DNA from: Bacteroidota bacterium
GTDB lineage: Bacteria; Bacteroidota; Ignavibacteria; Ignavibacteriales; Melioribacteraceae
Length of the DNA stretch: 25,576 bases
Assembly (NCBI GenBank): GCA_023447335.1
Contig: JAEXOD010000112.1
Location: 1-25,576 of the forward strand
Direction: 5' to 3'
Shown: positions 15,400 through 23,371 of the stretch, in pieces
Position numbering within the stretch: the first letter of the stretch is position 1
How the letters are laid out: the number at the start of each line of letters is the position of its first letter
Notes under the pieces: generated by a model
Told to the model about the DNA's origin: nothing
What the model saw: only the letters and a program-made list of their open reading frames with translations
Databases searched by the model: none
Translations under genes and position numbers: made by a program

Positions 15400-16223
15400 C
15401 TTTCTCGTTGTACAAAAATAACAACTCTTCTATTTGCGGCTTGGTTTTGAGGAATAGAATTTCCGTCTGAGTCTATATTCGATAATTTTGGACGACTATC
15501 CGCATACCCCGCAGCTCTCAATCTATTAGGCGGAATTCCTTCTTCTATAAATAACCTCACTATGTTAGTAGCTCTGTTTGTAGATAATTCCCAATTGGAA
15601 GGATACTGAGGTGTATTTATAGGAATATTATCTGTATGCCCTTCAACCTCAACTAAATAATTCGGAAAATTAATTCTAAGTGTGTTTATTGTATGAGCTA
15701 ACTCGCGTAATTCTTTTAACATTTCCGGTTTAATATCTGCCGAACCTAAATCATATAAAGCACTGCTATTTAATTCTATTTTTAAACCTTTTGGATCAGA
15801 CGAAATTAAAACTTTGTTTCCCATGCTTGAGCTTTCGAAAATATTTTTTACATTTTTTTCGACTTGTTCAAACATAGTTTTTTCGTCTTTTTTTAATAAT
15901 TCTTTGTTTATCGATTGCTTTAATTGTTCAAATTTCTTTTGGTCAACCTTTGAGTAAGAAAACAATAACACGAAAAGTGTTAGCATTAAGGTTATCACAT
16001 CTGCATACGTAGTTAGCCAATCTTCCGCATCTGCTTCACCTTTCACAATTTTACTTTTGTAAGTTGAATCTTCTTCCGAGTACCATCTTTTATAGCTTTT
16101 TTTCCCTTTTTCCTCATTCTCATTTATATTACGTTTAATCAGCTCGGCTTTCAATTTTTTCGCAAGCTTTTGTTCGCTGCTAATATTATCATCTCGATTA
16201 ATATTATCGTTAAAATTTTCCAT
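15396..16223 (-). CDS. motB: Flagellar motor stator protein MotB
   Basis: A 275-aa stator subunit that couples ion flow to rotation and anchors the stator to peptidoglycan. The single transmembrane helix (about 72-90) follows DAEDWLTTYADVITLMLTLF, where D75 is the ion-carrying Asp equivalent to E. coli MotB D32. The C-terminal OmpA-like peptidoglycan-binding domain (about 165-272) has EGHTDNIPI, NWELSTNRA and NRRVVIFV. The cytoplasmic N-terminus, about 65 charged residues, is longer than in most MotB proteins. It is 19 nt behind motA in the same run. It could instead be a stator for another ion-driven machine, such as an Agl-type gliding motor, since no other flagellar gene is visible. Its stop codon shares 4 nt with the convergent gene. 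Confidence 0.88.
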   Translation of the reverse strand: MENFNDNINRDDNISSEQKLAKKLKAELIKRNINENEEKGKKSYKRWYSEEDSTYKSKIVKGEADAEDWLTTYADVITLMLTLFVLLFSYSKVDQKKFEQLKQSINKELLKKDEKTMFEQVEKNVKNIFESSSMGNKVLISSDPKGLKIELNSSALYDLGSADIKPEMLKELRELAHTINTLRINFPNYLVEVEGHTDNIPINTPQYPSNWELSTNRATNIVRLFIEEGIPPNRLRAAGYADSRPKLSNIDSDGNSIPQNQAANRRVVIFVQRES

Positions 16224-16242
16224 TATAATTATTTTACCAATA

Positions 16243-17049
16243 TTAATTACGATCTTTTTTAATTACCGAGAAATGATTTTCGGGATCTAAAAATGAATTA
16301 AGCATATCTTGAATAAGCATAGAATCTTGATTTTCACCTAATAGAACAAAACCTTCAGTAATTAACAAATTCCTAAATCTTAAAATTTCTTGTTTTTGTT
16401 TAACTTTTTCGGCAGCAGGGCGTAAAATTAGCTGTGCTAGTAATACTCCGTATAAAGTTGTAATAAGAGCAAAAGCTAAACCACTTCCTAATTCCGAAGG
16501 GTTACTTCCCATTTTATCCAACATAATAATTAATCCGATCACCGTACCTAACATTCCGAAACCAGGTGCAAAACTTGCCATAGTTCTAAGAATATGTGAA
16601 AACACCATACTCCTTTCAAACGATGTTTCAACAAAATTATTAAGCATTTTTCTTAATTCATCCCCTTTATAACCTGTTACCAGTAATTCACCTCCGTATT
16701 TTACAAACGGATCTTTTATATCAGATTTTTGGAGTTCGTTTTCAAGCTCAACAATTCCTTTAGTTTTAAGAACTCTTGCTAAATTAATAATGTTTTCTAC
16801 TTCTTTATATAGGGTTTGCGGATTAATGTTTTGGGGTGTAAATATACCTTGTAATTCTTTTAATGCCTGCATCACATATCTTCCTCTAAAAGAGATCATT
16901 GTTGCTGCCAATGTACCTCCTACAACCATCAATAAACTCGGAAGATTAAAAAACATTAAAAAATTATCTGTACTTGCAGCTATTGATATAAAGAATAGCC
17001 CAAAGCCTAAAATTATTCCCAAAAGTGTTTCAATAGCAATGTTTTTCAT
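16243..17049 (-). CDS. motA: Flagellar motor stator protein MotA (PomA-like)
   Basis: A 268-aa inner-membrane stator subunit. Four hydrophobic helices lie at about 6-26, 32-52, 153-177 and 186-209. The signature APGFGMLGTVIGLIIML (161-177) and ALITTLYGVLLAQ (194-206) lines the ion channel. The cytoplasmic loop between TM2 and TM3 holds the charged segment LARVLKTKGIVELENELQK, equivalent to the rotor-contact region with Arg and Glu residues. Its length and the GMLGTVIGLI pattern fit the shorter PomA/MotP-like branch that often uses sodium, but the ion cannot be decided from this. It sits between a PAS kinase gene (43 nt gap) and motB (19 nt gap). No obvious Shine-Dalgarno sequence precedes the ATG. 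Confidence 0.9.
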   Translation of the reverse strand: MKNIAIETLLGIILGFGLFFISIAASTDNFLMFFNLPSLLMVVGGTLAATMISFRGRYVMQALKELQGIFTPQNINPQTLYKEVENIINLARVLKTKGIVELENELQKSDIKDPFVKYGGELLVTGYKGDELRKMLNNFVETSFERSMVFSHILRTMASFAPGFGMLGTVIGLIIMLDKMGSNPSELGSGLAFALITTLYGVLLAQLILRPAAEKVKQKQEILRFRNLLITEGFVLLGENQDSMLIQDMLNSFLDPENHFSVIKKDRN

Positions 17050-17092
17050 ATCAATATATTTTTAGTTATTCTTTATTATCGGAAATATTTGT

Positions 17093-19066
17093 TTATTGTT
17101 TAATATTATAAAAAAATTTTACAAAAAATGTTGTTCCTTTGTGTTCTTCAGATTCAAACCAAAGCTCTGCTTTATGAACTTCGGCTATATGTTTTACTAT
17201 CTGCAATCCTAGACCGGTACTTGGTTCATTATTTGTTCCGGCTCGCTGAATTTTATATCCTAATTCAAATAAATGTTCTGATAATTCCTTCGGCATTCCT
17301 ATTCCGTAATCTTGTATTTTTACAATAATATCTTTATTATCTAAAAGAATTACGTTAATATCAATTGTACAGTTTTCGGGACTAAACTTTATTGCATTAG
17401 TTACTAGATTACGAAACAACGATTTAAGTAAATTTTCATCGCCCCAAATACTTAAATTATCGTCAATATCAATTTTCATCAATATATTTTTATCTCTGGC
17501 AGAATCAAAGTTATTTATAAAAGCATCGTTTACCAATTCTCCCAAATTTAGGCTTTTGGGCGCAAAGGTCACTAGGTTTTGTTTAAGTTTTGCCCAATTA
17601 AGCAAATCATCCAGTATTTTTCGTAAAGTTTTAGCAGATTTCTTTATATCTTTTGCAATCTGCAACTTTTCCGCATCCGGAAGCATTTCCAAATCTGAAG
17701 TTAAAATATCAGAAAGAGCAAGTATTACATGTAGAGGGTTTTTCAGATCATGAGAAATAATTGAAAACAGCTTATCTTTTTGATTATTGGTTTTTAACAA
17801 TTCTTCATTTTGTTTAATCAATTTCTCTTGTATTTCTTTTTGTTCGGTTATATCCCCTAAAAAATTTAATGTCGCCGGTTTTCCCTGCCACATTATTTTA
17901 ACACCTGAAATTGTAACCCATTTTGTAGTACCGTTTTTAACATTTATTTTAACGGCATATTTTTCATCAAACATTTCTTCGTTTAATCTTTTTTTGTGAT
18001 AATTAATTGCAGTTTCTCTAAATTCTTCCGCAATAAAATTAACAAAAGGAGTAGAATATATTTCTTCGTATGTATAGCCTGTTAAAATTAATGCTGCCTT
18101 ATTAGCTTTTTTTACAAAAGAATCTTGAAGAAGAATAATTGATTCCGTAACATTTTCAAATAGCGTTTTATATTCTTCATAAGCTACAGTTAATCGCCTT
18201 TCGCTTTCTTTTCTATCTTCTATTTCTCTTGTTACCCCTCTAATCATTAGTTTACCGGTTTCTTCATCAACAAAATAAGAAGTAATTACTTCGGTCCAAA
18301 GTAATTTTCCGTTTTTACAAGGTTGTTGTGCTTCATTTCTAAAAAATCCCTCCGGTACTATTTTTTTTGATTCAAACTCTTTTATTCTTCCATTAATAAT
18401 TTTTTTAACTAAATTAAATCCTTCAATATCTAAAGAATCTGTGAACGGCATAGCCATTACTTCTTCGGCAGTATATCCGCGTAAAGTATAAACCGACGGA
18501 CTTACATATGTAAATTTAAATTCATATGGATCTAATTCCCATATAACGTCTTTAATATTTTCCGAAAGTATTTTAAACTTTTTTTCACTTTTTTTTAATT
18601 CTACATATAGTTTGCTTGTTTTATTTATATACGACACAAAATAATTTTGATTGTTAATTCTCAATAATCTTGAAAATGCCGATAATTTTATTATTGAACC
18701 ATCTTTTTTCTTAAAATCATCTTCATAACTTAAAAAACCTTCTTTCAAAATTTGTTCAATATAACTACTTCTGCTTTCAAGATTTATCCAAATACCAATT
18801 TCCTGTATACTTTTTCCTATAACATCTTCTTTTTCATAACCCAACAAGTTTGTATATTCTTTGTTTAAAGTTAATATTTCCCCTGTAGTCCCCTTAGTTA
18901 TCATAATACCGTCAGGTGAACCGTAAAAAGCTTCTTCGAAAAGAATTTGTTTTAAGAAAGTTTCGTTGTCATTAATATTCGAATTTTTGCCAAATAATGC
19001 TTTTTGACTTTTTAGCTTTAAAATTTCATCAATTAATTCTTCTTTGTTATAATTGTAGTAATTCAT
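17093..19066 (-). CDS. Soluble triple-PAS sensor histidine kinase
   Basis: A 657-aa kinase without signal peptide or membrane helix, so it is cytoplasmic. A short coiled N-terminus is followed by three PAS domains at about 42-155 (SPDGIMITKGTTGEILTLN), 162-287 (ENIKDVIWELDPYEFKFTYV) and 300-412 (ENVTESIILLQDS, ending LGDITEQ). PAC-type ends are seen in the second and third. A coiled linker leads to the H-box SIISHDLKNPLH with H439. The ATPase motifs are LVTNAIKFSPENC, IQDYGIGMPKE and STGLGLQIVKH. There is no receiver domain. The frame allows an ATG at 19084, six codons earlier, inside the preceding gene. I prefer the ATG at 19066, 4 nt after that gene's stop. It lies directly before motA and motB, which suggests a link to motility, but its partner regulator is not in the window. 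Confidence 0.92.
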   Translation of the reverse strand: MNYYNYNKEELIDEILKLKSQKALFGKNSNINDNETFLKQILFEEAFYGSPDGIMITKGTTGEILTLNKEYTNLLGYEKEDVIGKSIQEIGIWINLESRSSYIEQILKEGFLSYEDDFKKKDGSIIKLSAFSRLLRINNQNYFVSYINKTSKLYVELKKSEKKFKILSENIKDVIWELDPYEFKFTYVSPSVYTLRGYTAEEVMAMPFTDSLDIEGFNLVKKIINGRIKEFESKKIVPEGFFRNEAQQPCKNGKLLWTEVITSYFVDEETGKLMIRGVTREIEDRKESERRLTVAYEEYKTLFENVTESIILLQDSFVKKANKAALILTGYTYEEIYSTPFVNFIAEEFRETAINYHKKRLNEEMFDEKYAVKINVKNGTTKWVTISGVKIMWQGKPATLNFLGDITEQKEIQEKLIKQNEELLKTNNQKDKLFSIISHDLKNPLHVILALSDILTSDLEMLPDAEKLQIAKDIKKSAKTLRKILDDLLNWAKLKQNLVTFAPKSLNLGELVNDAFINNFDSARDKNILMKIDIDDNLSIWGDENLLKSLFRNLVTNAIKFSPENCTIDINVILLDNKDIIVKIQDYGIGMPKELSEHLFELGYKIQRAGTNNEPSTGLGLQIVKHIAEVHKAELWFESEEHKGTTFFVKFFYNIKQ

Positions 19067-19070
19067 AATT

Positions 19071-19508
19071 TTAATCCCATACAAATTTCCAATTGCCGTC
19101 CGCTTGTTTTTTCCAAACTGTGTGAAATACGCCTGTATATTTAATAAATTGCCCCGAACTATCGGGCACTAAATATACATAGCTACCGTAAGTATAACCT
19201 AATTCACCACTTTCCGCTGCATCTACAAATTCTGCATTCCATTCTAATTTATTTTTATCTGCGTTTTTTGATAAATAATGCAATTTAATTGCTTCTTTTC
19301 CTTTAATCAATCTTTCTGAATGATTAAGCACGGCATCTTCTGCAGCAAACTTATAAAAACCGGCAGTTATTCCATGCTGTTTTACATAAGCTGCAAATTC
19401 TTTTTCGGTACTTTTAATTTCTTCAATTGCTTTATACCGTAAGTTAAGTTCTGACGTATTACACCCCGGTAAAATTAATAATGACACAAAGAATATTAAA
19501 TATTTCAT
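19071..19508 (-). CDS. DUF4440/SnoaL-like lipoprotein
   Basis: A 145-aa predicted lipoprotein. The signal peptide ends in LPGC with lipidated C16. The mature part has the NTF2-like cone fold of DUF4440/SnoaL-like proteins: an N-terminal helix with ExEFAAYVKQHG, FYKFAAEDAVLNH, a GKEAIKLHY helix, and strands AAESGELGYTYGSYVY and GVFHTVWKKQADGNWKFVWD at the end. The family includes ketosteroid-isomerase-like enzymes and many proteins with no known reaction. The pocket ligand cannot be predicted. It lies 8 nt after the T9SS GHL10 gene and its stop is 4 nt before the PAS-kinase start, so it is in the middle of one operon. Confidence 0.85.
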   Translation of the reverse strand: MKYLIFFVSLLILPGCNTSELNLRYKAIEEIKSTEKEFAAYVKQHGITAGFYKFAAEDAVLNHSERLIKGKEAIKLHYLSKNADKNKLEWNAEFVDAAESGELGYTYGSYVYLVPDSSGQFIKYTGVFHTVWKKQADGNWKFVWD

Positions 19509-19516
19509 TATTTGCT

Positions 19517-21391
19517 TTATTTTAAATATACCATTTTTTTTGTTGATGTAAAATTGTTCGCATTAATTGAATAAAAATATATTCCGCTTGATAAATTATA
19601 CTGATCAGAATTAAAATTTACTTTATAATTTCCTGCCGGTTGTTCTTCATTAACCAAATTAACAATTTTTTGCCCAAGTACGTTATAAATGCTTAACGAT
19701 ACATTTGCCTGCTCTTTTAAGTTATATTCTATAATAGTAGTAGGATTAAAAGGATTTGGGTAATTTTGTTTTAAGCTAAAATTATTTGGTAAAACATTAC
19801 CTTCATTTTCTTCGGTTACATCCGTAACAATTACATCGGGAGAAAGTTTTCTGTTTATCATCATCATACAAGCATCAGCAATAACATATTTGCCGGCTTC
19901 AATTCCGCTATTATCAATCTTTAAAACTTTTTTATTTCCTTTTGTAAAATAATAACTTCCCAACTTATACCACCCCTTGTTCTTGCTATCTTTTTGATCA
20001 ACTAAAACTTTAACCGAATCCCCCTCATAATAAACAGTATGCGAAACATTTGTAGCATTCACACTATTTGTAACCACATAAGCATATATGTCAAAGAAAG
20101 CATCAAACGGAACATTCAAATTATACTCAACAGCCGCATAATTTGGATCGTTAGTCATTAAAATATTTGGTTTAAACCCGGAAATACCGAATACCGTCCA
20201 ATTTCCGGTTTTAACTATACTCTCTTCATCCTCATTTACAATTAAAGCTTTTGGTCTCCAAATTTTACCGTCTCTAAAAGGTGGAATTGCTTTTTCTTTG
20301 TAATATGTAGCTTTTAATGTATCCCCTAATAAATTAGAATTTTTTCTTAGTGCTTCATAAAAGAAAAATGTTTCTCCTTTAACTCCCTTTTGTCTATTAC
20401 TATTTAGCGTAGACATTAATAAGGAGGGGCTAATTATATAAGAGCCCGCTTTAGCTAAAACCCCTGCAAAAAATATGTTTTTTTTATCTGCCGGCACATA
20501 ACTTAAAGCTATTGTTAATTCATTATTATAACTGCTAATTTCCTGACGATACAATTGGGGAATAAAATTATCTATTATTCCGTCGGTTACCCAAGTTTTT
20601 GTATCTTGTAAATAATTTTGATACCCCCAAGGATAAACACTTGGTCCGGATGAGAATATTAAATATTCGCCTCTAATTTTTACGCTATCTCTTAAACTTT
20701 TATAATATGCATTAAGTTTATCTGCTCGCCACTTCATCCAATTATTATCTGCATAATTACTTGGCGGATTATTGCCGTTATTCTCTGATTTGTATAGATT
20801 TTTAGTATATTCTTCATATCCCCCTTCAACTGGCATAGCCGGCAGCCTATCATCACCTTGTACACCGTCAACATCGTAATTATCTACTACTTCCAATACA
20901 AGTGATGTCATAAAATTCTGTACACCCGGTACAATACCGCTCATCCAATCAAAACCGTTTTTAACTACTAAATTACCGCTATTGTTTTTTAGTCCCCAGT
21001 CCGGATGTTTTGCCAATATGTGTCCTCCGTTTAATGAATATGAAGGAGAAAAACCGAACTCAAACCAAGGTATAACCTCAATTCCGTTTCTATGAGCTTC
21101 AATAATTACCCTATTTAGGGGGTCTCTACCAGCAACACTTGGCCATATAGGTAATCCGAATTCAGTGTTCATAACTTCGCTTGGATAGATAGTGTATCCT
21201 TTATTCCATACTACCGGAAAAATAACATTTACACCAATTGATTCTAAATAATCCATTGCTTCGGCAATTTTAACATCAGTCATTAAAACATCGCTATCAA
21301 CATTTGTTATCCAAACCGCTCGCATTTCATTTAATGTTTGAGAAAAAACCGAAATATTTATTAATAAAAGAATAGCTAAAATTTTTTTCAT
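19517..21391 (-). CDS. GHL10 glycoside hydrolase with golvesin-like domain and T9SS sorting tail
   Basis: A 624-aa secreted hydrolase. The signal peptide is at 1-18. The GHL10 barrel covers about 20-360: MRAVWITNVDSDVL, FPVVWNKGYTIYPS, PWFEFGFSPSY, DGVQGDDRLPAMPVEGGYEE (175-194), PSVYPWGYQNYLQD and IPQLYRQE. A golvesin/xanthan-lyase-type beta-sandwich follows (about 388-515), with YEGDSVKVLVDQKD, GWYKLGSYYF and GKYVIADACMMM, and probably contributes to sugar or surface binding. Residues about 536-624 are a type A T9SS sorting domain: NYPNPFNPTTIIEY, SIYNVLGQKIVNLV, AGNYKVNF, LSSGIYFYSI and KKMVYLK. The protein should cross the outer membrane and be released or surface-anchored. It starts 2 nt after the stop of its paralogue, with AAGGAT as ribosome site. 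Confidence 0.92.
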   Translation of the reverse strand: MKKILAILLLINISVFSQTLNEMRAVWITNVDSDVLMTDVKIAEAMDYLESIGVNVIFPVVWNKGYTIYPSEVMNTEFGLPIWPSVAGRDPLNRVIIEAHRNGIEVIPWFEFGFSPSYSLNGGHILAKHPDWGLKNNSGNLVVKNGFDWMSGIVPGVQNFMTSLVLEVVDNYDVDGVQGDDRLPAMPVEGGYEEYTKNLYKSENNGNNPPSNYADNNWMKWRADKLNAYYKSLRDSVKIRGEYLIFSSGPSVYPWGYQNYLQDTKTWVTDGIIDNFIPQLYRQEISSYNNELTIALSYVPADKKNIFFAGVLAKAGSYIISPSLLMSTLNSNRQKGVKGETFFFYEALRKNSNLLGDTLKATYYKEKAIPPFRDGKIWRPKALIVNEDEESIVKTGNWTVFGISGFKPNILMTNDPNYAAVEYNLNVPFDAFFDIYAYVVTNSVNATNVSHTVYYEGDSVKVLVDQKDSKNKGWYKLGSYYFTKGNKKVLKIDNSGIEAGKYVIADACMMMINRKLSPDVIVTDVTEENEGNVLPNNFSLKQNYPNPFNPTTIIEYNLKEQANVSLSIYNVLGQKIVNLVNEEQPAGNYKVNFNSDQYNLSSGIYFYSINANNFTSTKKMVYLK

Positions 21392-21393
21392 TT

Positions 21394-22536
21394 TTAATCC
21401 TTAATTAAATATTTAGGAAATGTAACCTTATCAGTATAAATTTGATCCTTAAAAATGTTAGGATATTTTTTCAAACCTTCATAAAAAAAGAACACTTCAC
21501 CGTTAATATTACGTTTTCTGTTTTCTTTTACCATCTCTTTTAAAAGTTGTTCACTAGGATAGTAACTACCTACCTTAAGTAAAATTCCCGGATAAAATTT
21601 CTTTAATTCTTCTTTTGTAAGTTGTTCTTTTACAATATCATCCAATATTTTAATATAATCTTCTAAATTTTGACGATAGAGCTGGGGTATTACTAAATCA
21701 ACATATCCCTGTTTTACCCATTTTGTCCAATCTTGCAAATATTCTTCTTTACTCCATGGGAATATACTGGGAGCCATACTAACAATAACCTTTGGTTTAA
21801 TTTGCTTTACCGTCTTATAAATTTCACCCATATATTCGTTAAGAATATTTGCACGCCAAGTAACCCAAGCAGTATCTCTAAAATCTTTAGGAGGAATTGC
21901 ACCGTTATGTTCGGCTTTATATTTATTAATAGTAAACTCTTCATACCCGGCTTCTACCGGCATAGCGGGTAATCTATCATCCCCCTGAATTCCGTCAATT
22001 TCATAATTTGAAACAACTTCTTTAATTAAAGCAAGCATAAACTGTTGAACTTCCGGATCAAAGCCGTTTATCCAATCAAACCCGTTTTTAGTTACTAACT
22101 TACCTTCATTGTTTTTACTTGCCCAGTTTGGTTTTGCTTTAACAATTTTACCTCCATCTAACTTATATGACGAAGAAAAACCGAATTCAAACCAAGCGAT
22201 TACTTTTATATCTTCTTTATGTGCTTCTTCAATTAGTTCTTTTAAAGGGTCTCTACCAACAAATGCAGAATCTATCTCTTGCCCAACTAATTCTTTCATC
22301 GTTTTACTTGGGTATAAAGTCATCCCTTTATTATACATTACAACACATATTAAATTAAATCCTTGATCTTTGCAAACTTTTACAGTTTGTTTAATATTAT
22401 CTAATGAATTCAATGCATCACTATCAACATTTGTTAACCACACACCTCTAATAGCTTCTTTCTCTTCAGTTTTTGCTTTACATCCGCTAAACAAAAGCGT
22501 AATCATCAAAAAACCAATCAAATAAATGCTTTTCAT
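21394..22536 (-). CDS. GHL10 glycoside hydrolase lipoprotein
   Basis: A 380-aa lipoprotein consisting of one GHL10 barrel. The lipobox LFSGC places lipidation at C19. Motifs are nearly the same as in the following gene: RGVWLTNVDSDAL, VVMYNKGMTLYPS, AWFEFGFSSSY, DGIQGDDRLPAMPVEAGYEE (181-200), PSIFPWSKEEYLQD and IPQLYRQN. Unlike its neighbour it has no golvesin-like domain and no T9SS tail. The two are tandem paralogues with different localisation signals. Family knowledge suggests a glycan hydrolase, with peptidoglycan glycan strands a plausible substrate. It is the first gene of the run down to motB. Start: ATG at 22536 with GGAGAT about 6 nt upstream, the same leader as the third GHL10 gene at 13469. 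Confidence 0.9.
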   Translation of the reverse strand: MKSIYLIGFLMITLLFSGCKAKTEEKEAIRGVWLTNVDSDALNSLDNIKQTVKVCKDQGFNLICVVMYNKGMTLYPSKTMKELVGQEIDSAFVGRDPLKELIEEAHKEDIKVIAWFEFGFSSSYKLDGGKIVKAKPNWASKNNEGKLVTKNGFDWINGFDPEVQQFMLALIKEVVSNYEIDGIQGDDRLPAMPVEAGYEEFTINKYKAEHNGAIPPKDFRDTAWVTWRANILNEYMGEIYKTVKQIKPKVIVSMAPSIFPWSKEEYLQDWTKWVKQGYVDLVIPQLYRQNLEDYIKILDDIVKEQLTKEELKKFYPGILLKVGSYYPSEQLLKEMVKENRKRNINGEVFFFYEGLKKYPNIFKDQIYTDKVTFPKYLIKD

Positions 22537-22588
22537 CGTATCTCCGTTAATTTATTATATAATTTAATATAAACATTAATAAATAGCA

Positions 22589-22616
22589 AAAAAGCCACTA
22601 ATAATAGTGACTTTTT
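22589..22616 (-). terminator. Intrinsic terminator of the right-hand minus-strand operon
   Basis: Read on the minus strand, AAAAAGTCACT pairs with AGTGGCTTTTT around a 6-nt loop, giving 11 bp with one U-G pair, and the T-run continues one base past the stem. On the plus strand the wobble becomes a C-A mismatch, so the minus direction is favoured. It lies 28 nt after the stop of the barrel-protein gene and 53 nt before the next minus-strand start, separating two transcription units. Confidence 0.8.
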
Positions 22617-22643
22617 AATTATAATTAACTTATAAAAAAACTG

Positions 22644-23366
22644 TTAAAATTCGTACTTAATCCCTGCTTTTAAGTTAATCATCTGGAACCCGGCTATATT
22701 TTCCAAATTTAGAGCTAAAGCTTGCCATAATTCACCTAAAACCGCTTTGTATTCTGCTCCGGCATATAAAGAAAATTTATCAAATGCTGTATAATTAAAG
22801 TTTAGTCCTACATTAAAACCGCCGCTCCAATCAGATTGTGTTATTGAAGGTACATCTAACACTTTATTAAAACTTCCGTTAACACCGGTTGTATCACGAT
22901 AAAAACTTTTTGTATTTTGTTCAAAATATAAAGCATATTTTTCACGTGGGCTATACCATCTGTAAACACCAAAACCAAAAGTTATATTTGTATAAAAATC
23001 TCCTAAATCGACCGCTTTATACGCAGCATTTGCAGAAAGTCCTACAATTTCTAAACTTATTACCAAATCATTTATTGGGATATCAAAGTTCTCGGTATTA
23101 CTTCCCACAGCAATATTTTTATTTATTTTAAGTTTTTCTGCGTTCCCTTTATCAAACTTAAAATATTCAAATTTCCCCGTCCACACCCAATCTTTAGACA
23201 CTTCTTTTCCAAATGATACTGCAACACCGTAAGTAGGCTCAAATCTTTCACTTAAAGTTCCTAAAGGCAAATAATAATTTCCGTCAACAGATGTAACAAA
23301 ATTTAATTTTTGTGCATTAATTAAACTTGTAATTAATATTATTAAAGTAATTGTAAGTTTTTTCAT
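22644..23366 (-). CDS. Outer-membrane beta-barrel protein
   Basis: A 240-aa exported protein of unknown function. The signal peptide ends LINAQ (about residue 19). The mature part has regularly spaced amphipathic strands rich in Gly and aromatics (WVWTGKFEYFKF, NITFGFGVYRWY, GGFNVGLNFNYTAF, LYAGAEYKAVLGE) and ends in the barrel-type aromatic strand NLKAGIKYEF. It is the last gene of the minus-strand run with the PorV-family protein, 5 nt behind the second barrel gene, and is followed by the terminator at 22589-22616. The context suggests a role in, or co-expression with, T9SS-dependent surface proteins, but there is no motif for a specific function. Confidence 0.78.
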   Translation of the reverse strand: MKKLTITLIILITSLINAQKLNFVTSVDGNYYLPLGTLSERFEPTYGVAVSFGKEVSKDWVWTGKFEYFKFDKGNAEKLKINKNIAVGSNTENFDIPINDLVISLEIVGLSANAAYKAVDLGDFYTNITFGFGVYRWYSPREKYALYFEQNTKSFYRDTTGVNGSFNKVLDVPSITQSDWSGGFNVGLNFNYTAFDKFSLYAGAEYKAVLGELWQALALNLENIAGFQMINLKAGIKYEF

Positions 23367-23371
23367 ATTTT

